Made by a program: the position numbers and the translations under genes. A DNA stretch of 64,000 bases from Bartonella sp. HY328 (GTDB taxonomy: Bacteria; Pseudomonadota; Alphaproteobacteria; Rhizobiales; Rhizobiaceae): contig NZ_CP104883.1 in assembly GCF_025449335.1 (NCBI RefSeq), positions 2,348,501 to 2,412,500 of the forward strand. The letters run 5' to 3'. Shown here in pieces: positions 27,989 through 36,783 of this stretch. How positions within the stretch are numbered: the stretch's first letter is position 1; the number at the start of each line of letters is the position of its first letter. A model generated the notes under the pieces. The model did not search any database, was not told the DNA's origin, and saw nothing but the letters and a program-made list of their open reading frames with translations.

Positions 27989-28855
27989 TTAGGGCTTATA
28001 ATATAAAGCCCGTGTAAGTTTTTTGAGTGCTGCGCCCGTTCTTGGACCAAAGCCAACACCAATCATATAGGGATCATCTATAATTATAACAGCTTTATTG
28101 ATTGCGGCTGGCGTCCCATCTAAAGCATCATTAGATAAAACATCATCAATGGCTGGCCCGCCTTTACCATTAGAGATGGCCAAAATGACATCAGGTGCAG
28201 CTAATAAAAGCGCCTCACGTGTAACTGGTTTGTATCCATTATAGGTATTAAAGGGATTAATAGCTCCAGCATATTCAATAAAAGCATCCGCATTGGTGTT
28301 CTTACCGGCTGCATTTAACTGCCCTGCCCCATGAAAAAAAACAACTTTTTTGCGCTCATTAAGTGGTACTTTATTTGCATAAGCCACAGCATCGTCAAAA
28401 TCTGCCAAAACCTCGTTTTTTAAGTTTTCCCCTTGATCTACCAATTCAAGTTTTTTCGCAATTGTGGTGATTTTCTCGATAATGCCGTTACGCGTGTTCT
28501 CTGCAGTAACAAATAAAATATTGGCTCCCGATTCTTTTAACATATCAACGGTTTCAGGTGGCCCCATAGAATTACTGGCAATGATTAGATCAAAATCTAA
28601 CGAGAGAATGCCTTCGGTTGATAAACGCCGCGCATAGCCAACATTGACTTTGTCATGTGCATTTAAAAGAAAATGACTTGACCTATCCAATGCAATAACA
28701 CGATCTTCAGCCCCTAATTTATAAACAATATCACTTAAATCGGGCCCTAAAACGATAATTTTTTGTGCGTGATTGCTATCTTGGCTCAAAGATGGGCTAA
28801 TCGTCTTTACCAAAATAAATATAGCTAACATAATGATATAATGGATATTTTTCAT
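27989..28855 (-). CDS. hmuT: Heme ABC transporter substrate-binding protein HmuT
   Basis: 288 residues with a signal peptide (about residues 1-24) and a helical-backbone metal-receptor domain. The segment IIVLGPDLSDIVYKLGAEDRVIALDRSS and the GYARRLSTEGILSLDFDLIIASN block are those of HmuT-type heme carriers. The protein should carry heme from the outer-membrane receptor to the HmuUV permease. It is transcribed divergently from the TonB receptor gene across a 113-bp gap, where a shared iron-responsive regulator would be expected. I could not assign a clear operator there. Confidence 0.9.
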   Translation of the reverse strand: MKNIHYIIMLAIFILVKTISPSLSQDSNHAQKIIVLGPDLSDIVYKLGAEDRVIALDRSSHFLLNAHDKVNVGYARRLSTEGILSLDFDLIIASNSMGPPETVDMLKESGANILFVTAENTRNGIIEKITTIAKKLELVDQGENLKNEVLADFDDAVAYANKVPLNERKKVVFFHGAGQLNAAGKNTNADAFIEYAGAINPFNTYNGYKPVTREALLLAAPDVILAISNGKGGPAIDDVLSNDALDGTPAAINKAVIIIDDPYMIGVGFGPRTGAALKKLTRALYYKP

Positions 28856-28968
28856 ATTAACCTTAAATAAATTTTAAAAGTTGACTAAATAAATCATGTA
28901 TTGTAGACGCTTATAGCATTCCTAAATTATGAGTCAATGATAAGATTAAAAACAATGGTGGTGTACTG

Positions 28969-31101
28969 ATGAAGCGCTTTAAATCCTCCCCCCTAAACTT
29001 ACTAAAACTCACCCTTAGATATAATATTTTGGGCGCTTTTTGTTTAGTTTCTGGCTCATTAGCGCATGCACAGCAACACCAAAATACACAAGATCAAACA
29101 TCATCACAAAATGAAGTAGAGAGCGAAAGGCGGAATAATCCAGCAAATGTTCTTGACACTGTTACCATATCGCCGACTTTAAACGACCAGCCTGTTATTA
29201 ACTCGCTATCGGCAACAAGTATCATAACACAAGAACAAATTGATCAAATACAGCCAAGTAGTGCAGCCGATCTTTTCCGTTCAACTCCAGGTGTGCATGC
29301 CACCATGAATGGTGATGATGCTGCTACATCAATTGGTATACGCGGAATGCAACAATTCGGTCGTGTTGCGATTACACTTGATGGTGCAAGGCAAGAATTT
29401 TGGCGTGTTGGCCACGGCACTGGTACATTTTATGTTGACCCCGAATTATTAAAACAGGTTACAGTTATTCGTGGCCCTGTTTCAAATGCTTATGGATCTG
29501 GCGCTATTGGTGGATTAGTTGCATTTGAAACCAAAGATGCAGCTGACTTTCTTCTTGACAATGAACGCTGGGCGTTAAGCAACAAGCTACGCTATGAAAG
29601 CAATGGTAAAGGTTGGTTAACAAGTACCATTGGTGCCTATAAATTTAATGAAGACTTTGATGTTATTGGTAATTTTGTTTATCGTGACAGCGATGAATAT
29701 AAAGATGGTAATGGCAAAAATGTTCGTTGGACCGGCGAAAATGTTGTGACAGGCATGGGTAAGGTGACCTTCCGCCCAAGTGATGGCCACGAATTTAAAT
29801 TGAGTTATTCACGCCAAAAATATGATGATACAATAACAACATTAAGCGGTTTTTCATCACCTGTTGCACCAAGATATGATGCTAAAATTTATGTTGATAA
29901 TTATAATGGCATTTACACATACAATCCAGTTGATAATGATCTATGGGATTTAAAGGTTAATGCTTATTATAGTAAAACTGAAAATGACCAATATCAAGTT
30001 TGGCCACGCCCTCTAATTGGTTCCACACGATATTATGATGTTTCCACAAGTGGTGTTCGTGCCTATAATAGTTCACGTTTCACTACTGGGAATCTTAAAC
30101 AAACCCTCACTTATGGGTTTGACTATTATAAAGTCATTAGTGACTCTGATACCAATAATTTTGGTAGTGGTAATCAACAAGTTTATGGTGGATTAGTCCA
30201 ATGGCTTGGTGAATATAATGAATGGTTAGAAATTACCACGGCTCTTCGCTATGATGGCTATAAAATGGATGGGCGTACGGTTGCCATGCCCAACAAGCCC
30301 GCACGTGACATTAGTTCTGATGGAAATAAATTATCACCAAGGATTAACATCGGGGTAACACCTATAGACGGCATTCAGTTTTACGTCTCTTACTCCGAAG
30401 GCTATCGTGTTCCACATATGCAAAATATGTTTCCAAGCGGTTTGAGCCGAGGTAATGAATTTGTGCCAAATCTTGATTTACGGCCTGAGGAAGCTGGGTC
30501 TTATGAAGCAGGTTTAAATATTCAGCATGATGGCTTGTTATCGGGCAGCGATCAATTACGCAGCAAAATTAATATTTATACCACCAAAGTTGATAATTAT
30601 ATTAATGCGGTTACTAAAAACCGTGTTGTAACGGCGGAAAATATTGGCAGTGCTAAATTGCAAGGTATAGAATATGAAGGTACCTATGATGATTGGTGGG
30701 GATATATCAATATTGCCGCGTCCTATAATAAATCAGTCATGAGAGACGGTATTTGGGAAGGGCGCAATATTAGCGACACACCGCGCAATAGCTTTAGCGC
30801 AACTCTTGGGCTACGTGCTTTTGAAGATAAGCTTGTTTATGGTGCTTCATACCAAAGCAATGGAAAAGTAACCCGCTTATTTGATGCATCGGCGGCAAAA
30901 GTCTATCCTCGAGTAAATTTAACCAATCTATTTTTAAATTATAAAATCAATGATTATGCACGGTTAGATTTTGCAGTAGATAATGTATTTAACAAAACAT
31001 ACACTGATCCACTAAGTGGTTGGGCAGGAATATCTGATATAGATCAAGGAAAAGGTAGAACCTTTAAAATAGCAATAACCGGTCGCATTGGCGGGAAGTA
31101 A
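28969..31101 (+). CDS. TonB-dependent heme/hemoglobin receptor
   Basis: 710 residues. A signal peptide ends at AHA near residue 34, a plug domain covers about residues 60-190 (RSTPGVHATMNGDD, IRGMQQFGRVAITLDG, RGPVSNAYGSGAIGG), and a 22-strand-type barrel follows. The conserved YSEGYRVPHMQNMF and NLDLRPEEAGSYEAG segments are those of the heme-receptor group (HmuR/BhuA type). The last residues, TGRIGGK, lack the usual terminal aromatic residue. Gene context (hmuT, hmuU, SIP-type reductase) supports heme as ligand. An iron-siderophore ligand is the alternative. Confidence 0.92.
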   Translation: MKRFKSSPLNLLKLTLRYNILGAFCLVSGSLAHAQQHQNTQDQTSSQNEVESERRNNPANVLDTVTISPTLNDQPVINSLSATSIITQEQIDQIQPSSAADLFRSTPGVHATMNGDDAATSIGIRGMQQFGRVAITLDGARQEFWRVGHGTGTFYVDPELLKQVTVIRGPVSNAYGSGAIGGLVAFETKDAADFLLDNERWALSNKLRYESNGKGWLTSTIGAYKFNEDFDVIGNFVYRDSDEYKDGNGKNVRWTGENVVTGMGKVTFRPSDGHEFKLSYSRQKYDDTITTLSGFSSPVAPRYDAKIYVDNYNGIYTYNPVDNDLWDLKVNAYYSKTENDQYQVWPRPLIGSTRYYDVSTSGVRAYNSSRFTTGNLKQTLTYGFDYYKVISDSDTNNFGSGNQQVYGGLVQWLGEYNEWLEITTALRYDGYKMDGRTVAMPNKPARDISSDGNKLSPRINIGVTPIDGIQFYVSYSEGYRVPHMQNMFPSGLSRGNEFVPNLDLRPEEAGSYEAGLNIQHDGLLSGSDQLRSKINIYTTKVDNYINAVTKNRVVTAENIGSAKLQGIEYEGTYDDWWGYINIAASYNKSVMRDGIWEGRNISDTPRNSFSATLGLRAFEDKLVYGASYQSNGKVTRLFDASAAKVYPRVNLTNLFLNYKINDYARLDFAVDNVFNKTYTDPLSGWAGISDIDQGKGRTFKIAITGRIGGK

Positions 31102-31166
31102 ACCCTTTCTGCTAATTTAGGGATTTTATTGTAAATACTGTTTTTATAGTTGCCTTGAGGTACATT

Positions 31167-32222
31167 ATGTCATTCCAAATCTCAACAACAGTTCAGGTTA
31201 ATAATTTTGCCGCTATTATAGCTGAGCTGATTGACCACATGGGTGCTTTGCAGGCCAAATATCACGTTGAAGGTAATCAACATCATTTTGATATTGGTTT
31301 TGGAAAAATCTGTTTTCAGGTTGAAAGTCAAAAATGCTCTATTTTTTTATCCGCCGAAGATGAAATTTGTCTTGCTCGCATTAAAGATCTGACAGTCACA
31401 TCATTTGCGTATTTTACCAAGCAAGAAGCACAGGAATTTATCTGGGCCGGAGACCAATTGGATGAAACGAGTTTAGAGCAATTTCGTGTTCTAGAAGTTG
31501 AAAATATTTTTCACCTTAGCCCTCATATGCTGCGTGTTCGCCTAACGGGTGAAAATTTAAAACGCTTTTCATTATTTGGGTCTATGCATGCAAAATTGTT
31601 ATTCCCTGCCCATGAAGGGTTTGATCCTGTTTGGCCAATTAGAGGAAAAAATGGTTTACCTCACTGGTTAGATGACAAAAACAAACCTATTTCGCGTAGC
31701 TATACTATTCGCAATCTAAACATTGAAGCTGGATGGTTAGAAATTGATTTTTATATACACGAAACAGACGGTATTTCCTGTCGATGGGCACAAAATGCTC
31801 AGATAGGCGATAAGATTGGTATTTTGGGTCCAGTTGGGCGACCAATACCAAATGTTGGCCATTATATTTTAGGTGCAGATCCAACCGGCTTACCTGCTTT
31901 GGGAAGGATATTAGAGAACTTACCAGATACAGCAACCGGTCATGCAATTATTACAATTGATGAATTAGCTGATAAACAAGACATAAAACATCCAAAAGGC
32001 ATTAATATTGAATGGATCATCAGCCAAGATCAAATAGCAGCAGCAAAAACTTTAACACAAAAATTACAAAATTTTACCTGGCCAGAACATGATGATGTTT
32101 ATGCTTGGTTTGCAGGAGAGGCAAGCCAAGCTAAAATACTGCGTGAATATTGGCGTGATACTTTGAAAAAAGGTCGTGATAAAGTGCTCGCAAGTGCTTA
32201 TTGGACGCTTAACGAAAAATAG
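31167..32222 (+). CDS. Siderophore-interacting-type flavoreductase with N-terminal DUF2218
   Basis: About 351 residues from the ATG at 31167 (GAGG upstream; a TTG further upstream is less likely). Residues about 1-95 resemble DUF2218. Residues about 105-230 form a SIP FAD-binding domain (SRSYTIRNLN flavin motif), and the C-terminal SIP NAD(P)H domain ends WFAGEASQAKILREYW. SIP proteins reduce ferric siderophores or related iron complexes in the cytoplasm. It lies between the receptor and the permease in the heme operon, so it may help release iron from heme or a chelate. That role is inference. Confidence 0.88.
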   Translation: MSFQISTTVQVNNFAAIIAELIDHMGALQAKYHVEGNQHHFDIGFGKICFQVESQKCSIFLSAEDEICLARIKDLTVTSFAYFTKQEAQEFIWAGDQLDETSLEQFRVLEVENIFHLSPHMLRVRLTGENLKRFSLFGSMHAKLLFPAHEGFDPVWPIRGKNGLPHWLDDKNKPISRSYTIRNLNIEAGWLEIDFYIHETDGISCRWAQNAQIGDKIGILGPVGRPIPNVGHYILGADPTGLPALGRILENLPDTATGHAIITIDELADKQDIKHPKGINIEWIISQDQIAAAKTLTQKLQNFTWPEHDDVYAWFAGEASQAKILREYWRDTLKKGRDKVLASAYWTLNEK

Positions 32223-32309
32223 TTTTCTTCAATTTTTGCTATGTGTCAATTTATGCAGTTAAAGATTGATGCATAGCTCATCTTTTTATCCATTTTTGCA
32301 GGTATTAAA

Positions 32310-33380
32310 ATGTGCAGTGCCACAACACAAATGGCGGGCGACCGCAGTTATAAAGGACGGTTAGCATTAGTTTTTCTATCTGCATTACTCTTATTGGTGA
32401 TTATATTTAGCTTAGCTTATGGAGAGTCTAAATCCGCATTTTTAACCACTATTCGATATTATTTAGGACTACAAGAATTTGACAACCAAGCAGATCGTGC
32501 CATACGAATTTTACTAAAAGTTCGCATGCCGCGTGTTGTTTTAGGGGTTATGGTTGGGGCTGCGCTAGCTGTTTCTGGTACCATATTACAAGGTTTATTC
32601 AAAAACCCTCTTGCAGATCCAGGACTAATTGGCGTTTCGTCTGGTGCTGGCCTTGGTGCAGTTGTTACCATTGTTCTTGGAGGAAGTAGCCTTATCGGGT
32701 TGCAAATGTTTTTTGGTGACACATTGCTACCATTAGCTGCTTTTTGCGGTGGATTAATAACAACGATGATTATTTATCGTTTAGCAACCCAAAATGGGCG
32801 AACTTCAATTGCTGTCATGCTACTTGCAGGCATTGCTTTAGCTGCAATTACAAGTGCGGTAACAGGTCTCATTACCTATCAAGCTAATGATCAGCAACTG
32901 CGGGATATAGTATTTTGGACATTAGGCTCTCTTAATAAAGCAAATTGGAGTAAAACCATTATTGCAAGTGTCATTATCGCAATTACTTTAATTATTGTAC
33001 CATTTTTATCAAGGGGACTTAATGCTTTAGCTTTAGGAGAGCCGATAGCTTATCATTTAGGTATCCCAGTGCAACGGATAAAAAACATTTCCATCATATG
33101 TGTCTCCGCCGCAGTTGGAGCAAGCGTTGCTGTTTGTGGCGGTATAGGATTTGTCGGTATTATTGTTCCACATCTCTTGCGCTTAATAATTGGTCCTAAT
33201 CATAAATATTTACTACCATGTTCAGCTTTACTTGGAGCAATTGTGCTACTCATCGCAGATACAATATCGCGTACGATCTTACCACAATCGGAAGTGCCGA
33301 TCGGTATTATAACGGCACTTATCGGTGGCCCATTCTTTATTTGGATTTTAATGAACCAACGTCGTTGGCTCAATTTTTAA
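32310..33380 (+). CDS. hmuU: Heme ABC transporter permease HmuU (FecCD family)
   Basis: 356 residues and about ten membrane helices. FecCD family motifs include RMPRVVLGVMVGAALAVSGTILQG, read in pieces, LADPGLIGVSSGAGLGAV and GGIGFVGIIVPHLLR near residue 275, which contacts the ATPase. It forms the inner-membrane heme channel with HmuT. The ATPase gene hmuV, usually next in such operons, is absent, and the following 447 bp appear non-coding. The exact start is uncertain because the ribosome binding site is weak. Confidence 0.92.
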   Translation: MCSATTQMAGDRSYKGRLALVFLSALLLLVIIFSLAYGESKSAFLTTIRYYLGLQEFDNQADRAIRILLKVRMPRVVLGVMVGAALAVSGTILQGLFKNPLADPGLIGVSSGAGLGAVVTIVLGGSSLIGLQMFFGDTLLPLAAFCGGLITTMIIYRLATQNGRTSIAVMLLAGIALAAITSAVTGLITYQANDQQLRDIVFWTLGSLNKANWSKTIIASVIIAITLIIVPFLSRGLNALALGEPIAYHLGIPVQRIKNISIICVSAAVGASVAVCGGIGFVGIIVPHLLRLIIGPNHKYLLPCSALLGAIVLLIADTISRTILPQSEVPIGIITALIGGPFFIWILMNQRRWLNF

Positions 33381-33827
33381 CGCTATTGCCTAAAATTGTT
33401 CGATTTGTGTAAACGCTTTAAACAAGACTGATTATCAGTCCTGTTAATACTTTAGCCCATAAGCAGGCAAAGGCATTTTATCCAATGACGCCCGCAGCAA
33501 AAAACCACGAAAACGTCATATTATAAATAGTACAACAGTGATATTCAGCTGGTCATTAACCTTGAAATCGCTATCACTAAGATAAATCTTAAAATGAGTT
33601 GAACTTCGCCTAAGCTCATTTAAGTTGGCTTACGAGCATGGAATAAAATGCCCAATAGCAACAATGCAAATTTTATTGTTCACCCTATTAGCTATCTTTA
33701 TTCATGAGCAAAATTCATAATAGTATTGAGTATTAATACAATTATCACACCTATCTAGCTGTGCCATAATCTCCCCAGAATTTGAAATTGAAGTTGAATT
33801 TATATTTAAACTTAAGGAGAAAGGACC
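33381..33827. other. Intergenic region at the expected hmuV position
   Basis: About 447 bases with no open frame resembling an ABC ATPase (no Walker or LSGGQ remnants seen). At 33421-33445 there is an imperfect 12-bp inverted repeat, AACAAGACTGAT with ATCAGTCCTGTT, without a T-run, which may be a terminator of hmuU or an operator. The right end holds a strong ribosome binding site (AAGGAGAAAGG) for the next gene. Confidence 0.5.
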
Positions 33828-34856
33828 ATGCGAACACTGATTGTGTTGCTAACACTAATTTTCAGTGCGTTCCAGGTTATGGCACAAGATATGTCAAATG
33901 GCGCCAATAATTTTTATAAAAGTAATGAAGTAACACTTCAAAAAGTCCATTTTAAAAATCTATATAATATGGATGTGGTTGGTAATCTCTTTATCCCGAA
34001 CAATCTTGATCGCAGCAAAAAGAATGCTGCGATTATTGTTGGCCACCCAATGGGCGCGGTTAAAGAGCAAGCATCCAATCTTTATGCGCAAAAACTTGCT
34101 GAGCAAGGCTTTGTAACCCTTGCAATTGATCTATCCTATTGGGGCGAAAGCGCGGGTGAGCCACGCAATCTCGTGTCGCCTGAAATTTATGCCGATGATT
34201 TTAGTGCGGCAGTCGATTACCTTGGCACGCAAGACTATATTGACAAAAACCGTATCGGCGTTCTTGGCATTTGCGGCAGTGGTAGTTTTGCAATTAGTGC
34301 AGCAAAAATTGATCCAAGATTGCGGGCCATTGCAACAGTTAGCATGTATGATATGGGCGCAGCCAACCGTAACGGCATCAATCATGGCGTAACACTTGAT
34401 CAGCGTAAAGCCATTATTCAAGCAGCCATTGAACAACGCCAAAAAGAGTTTGAAGGCGCAAAAACCGAATATACCAGTGGCACAGTTGATGCTTTAACCG
34501 AAAATTCTAATCCCATTGAGCGCGAATTTTACGATTTTTATCGCACACAGCGCGGTGAGTTTACCCCAAAAGGTCAATCACCTCAACTTACCACCCATCC
34601 AACATTAACCAGCAATGTCAAATTCATGAATTTTTACCCCTTTAATGACATTGAAACCATTTCACCAAGGCCAATGCTATTCATTACTGGCGATCAAGCT
34701 CACTCTAAGGAATTTAGCGAAGATGCTTACCAACGCGCTGGTGAACCAAAAGAACTATTTTACGTAAAAAATGCTGGCCATGTCGATCTTTATGACCGTG
34801 TTGATATCATTCCTTTTGGTAAATTAACCAGCTTTTTTCAAAGCAATTTGCAGTAA
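33828..34856 (+). CDS. Secreted alpha/beta hydrolase (YcjY/dienelactone hydrolase-like)
   Basis: 342 residues with a signal peptide (residues about 1-19, ending VMAQ). The alpha/beta-hydrolase fold has a nucleophile elbow reading GICGSG, so cysteine is in the nucleophile place as in dienelactone hydrolases. The later FITGDQAHS and NAGHVDLYD segments supply acid and histidine. The HPMGAVKEQASNLYAQKLAEQGF region is typical of YcjY-like proteins. A strong AAGGAGAAAGG site precedes the ATG. The substrate is unknown. The next two genes on the strand encode an exporter and a cyclophilin-like protein. Confidence 0.85.
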   Translation: MRTLIVLLTLIFSAFQVMAQDMSNGANNFYKSNEVTLQKVHFKNLYNMDVVGNLFIPNNLDRSKKNAAIIVGHPMGAVKEQASNLYAQKLAEQGFVTLAIDLSYWGESAGEPRNLVSPEIYADDFSAAVDYLGTQDYIDKNRIGVLGICGSGSFAISAAKIDPRLRAIATVSMYDMGAANRNGINHGVTLDQRKAIIQAAIEQRQKEFEGAKTEYTSGTVDALTENSNPIEREFYDFYRTQRGEFTPKGQSPQLTTHPTLTSNVKFMNFYPFNDIETISPRPMLFITGDQAHSKEFSEDAYQRAGEPKELFYVKNAGHVDLYDRVDIIPFGKLTSFFQSNLQ

Positions 34857-34898
34857 ATAGCCACGGTTTTTGCAAAAGACTATTAAAAGAAAGTCAAA

Positions 34899-34922
34899 TT
34901 GCCAAGGTGAACGCCTTGGCAA
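34899..34922 (+). terminator. Hairpin downstream of the hydrolase gene
   Basis: A 9-bp perfect stem, TTGCCAAGG at 34899-34907 with CCTTGGCAA at 34914-34922. No T-run follows, so termination is likely but not certain. Confidence 0.5.
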
Positions 34923-34986
34923 TCATCACATTAGATCAGTGACATATTTTACCTATTTTGAAATTTATAAAGAGATGTGATCCACC

Positions 34987-36183
34987 ATGGTACCCAACCA
35001 AAATGAAATGGCAATTATAACACCACAATGGTCGGCAGTTTTTTCGCTTTTCCTTGGCGTTACAGGTCTTATCACAGGTGAATTTTTATCAATTAGTTTG
35101 TTAACACCTATTGCCCAAGACTTATCAATCAGTGAAGGCTTAGCTGGACAAGCTGTAACTGTTGTCGGGCTTTTTGCCGTGACCACGAGTATTCTGCTTA
35201 GTCCGCTTACCAAAACTATCGATAGACGGCTCATTTTGCTTAGCCTATCGGCTTTGTTGATTGTTTCCAATGCGCTGGTTGCCATTGCACCCAATTACAT
35301 TGTTTTGCTTATTGCCCGTGCTTTGCTTGGCATGTCTGTTGGCGGCTTCTGGTCAATGTCATCGGCGGTTGCCTTGCGGCTTGTGCCAGCAAAAGATGTA
35401 CCACGCGCATTAAGTATTATTTATGCAGGTGTTGCCGTTGCTACCATTATTTCTATTCCAGTCGCAAGTTATATTGGACAATTTATCGGCTGGCGCAATG
35501 TGTTTTGGCTCGCTACACTGCTTGGCACAATTGGCTTTATCTGGCAATTTTTATCTTTGCCATCCATGCCAGTTAAAACTGTAAGTCGCTTTCGCGATAT
35601 GGGGCAACTTTTAAAAACCACTTGGGTGATTGCTGGCCTTGGCGGTATGATTTTCAGCTTTGGCGGTTACCATGTGTTTTTTACCTATTTGCGCCCTTAT
35701 ATTGAACAAGATTTGTTTTTGCATGACAGCAAGTTATCGCTAATCTTGCTTGGCTTTGGCATTGCTAATTGTTTGGGTACATTTTTTGCCGGAAAATTAT
35801 TGGGTCAAGGTTTCCGCATTACTATTATTGCTATCCATGCCATATTAGCATTTATCGCCATTAATTTCTATTTTAGCAATGGAAATCTTATTGAAAATAT
35901 AGTGCTGATTATGATGTGGGGCTTCATGTTTGGTATTATTCCAGTTGCTTGGTCAACATGGATTGTTCACACTCTTGCCGATCGCGCTGAAATTGCTGGT
36001 GGGCTTATGGTTGCAGCTATCCAGCTTTCCATATCTATTGGCGCAGCAACTGGCGGCGCTGTTTTTGATAGCGGTGGCGCTAACAGCATATTTGCCATTG
36101 CAACACTTTTTCTTGCCTGTGCCATCACTCTTATTTTGATCAGTTTCCAATTATTTTATAAAAGGACAGGCAAGCATGCTTAA
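34987..36183 (+). CDS. MFS exporter of the DHA1 group
   Basis: 398 residues with twelve predicted membrane helices. The N-terminal motif GLITGEFLSISLLTPIAQDL, the loop DRRLILL and the GMSVGGFWSMSSAVALRLVP block resemble the NepI/PbuE/YdhP nucleoside- and drug-efflux branch. It overlaps the next gene by 8 bp, so the two are coupled. Substrate not predictable. A drug or purine derivative is typical of the branch. Confidence 0.85.
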   Translation: MVPNQNEMAIITPQWSAVFSLFLGVTGLITGEFLSISLLTPIAQDLSISEGLAGQAVTVVGLFAVTTSILLSPLTKTIDRRLILLSLSALLIVSNALVAIAPNYIVLLIARALLGMSVGGFWSMSSAVALRLVPAKDVPRALSIIYAGVAVATIISIPVASYIGQFIGWRNVFWLATLLGTIGFIWQFLSLPSMPVKTVSRFRDMGQLLKTTWVIAGLGGMIFSFGGYHVFFTYLRPYIEQDLFLHDSKLSLILLGFGIANCLGTFFAGKLLGQGFRITIIAIHAILAFIAINFYFSNGNLIENIVLIMMWGFMFGIIPVAWSTWIVHTLADRAEIAGGLMVAAIQLSISIGAATGGAVFDSGGANSIFAIATLFLACAITLILISFQLFYKRTGKHA

Positions 36184-36619
36184 ACTCTTTAGACCAGTAT
36201 CAATCCTTGTCCTTGTTTCAATTCTTTATCTTAGTGTTGCTCATGCCAACCAGAAAGGAAATGATATGACCATTACCTTAACCATTGATGATGAAATTTT
36301 AACGGCTGAAATTGAAGATAGTCCCGTTGGTCACGATTTTTTATCACTATTACCAATTACTTTGACACTTAATGATTACGCATCAACGGAAAAAGTAGCC
36401 AATTTACCTAAGCGGCTGAATATAGAACAAGCAGATGATGGTTTTACCCCCGTTATTGGCGATATTGCTTATTATGCGCCTTGGGGTAATCTTGCAATTT
36501 TTTATCAAGACTTTTCCTATTCTAAAGGTCTTGTGAAGATTGGAAAACTACGAGGCTCTATTGATAAATTGCTAAAAGAAGATCCCTTTGAAGTCCAAAT
36601 AGATAAAGCTGGTCCATAA
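36176..36619 (+). CDS. Secreted cyclophilin-like fold protein
   Basis: 147 residues with an N-terminal signal peptide (to about AHA) followed by a small cyclophilin-like domain (ITLTIDDEILTAEIEDSPVG, FLSLLPITLTLNDY, GDIAYYAPWGNLAIFYQDF). This domain family has the fold of cyclophilin but usually lacks isomerase residues. Function unknown. It starts inside the end of the MFS gene, behind AGGACAGG. Confidence 0.8.
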   Translation: MLKLFRPVSILVLVSILYLSVAHANQKGNDMTITLTIDDEILTAEIEDSPVGHDFLSLLPITLTLNDYASTEKVANLPKRLNIEQADDGFTPVIGDIAYYAPWGNLAIFYQDFSYSKGLVKIGKLRGSIDKLLKEDPFEVQIDKAGP

Positions 36620-36783
36620 TTTTTATCAAGGATTTTAAAAACAACCAAACCATGCCGTATTTTGGTCAAGCAATGCTTGCAATGTGTTTATACCTATTGT
36701 TATCTATTTGCCGTTATATAATATTATCAAGTGCCCGATAGGGGTGATGATAGTAGAATTAAAAGACATTTTAAGGAATCGGT

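Noticed and set aside
28856..28968. An Irr/Fur-type iron box near TTATAGCATTCCTAAA between hmuT and the receptor gene
   Set aside because: The match to the iron-control-element consensus is imperfect and off in spacing. An iron-responsive site is expected here but this one is not supported.
33381..33827. A degraded hmuV gene after hmuU
   Set aside because: No Walker A, LSGGQ or Walker B-like remnants were found in any frame read.
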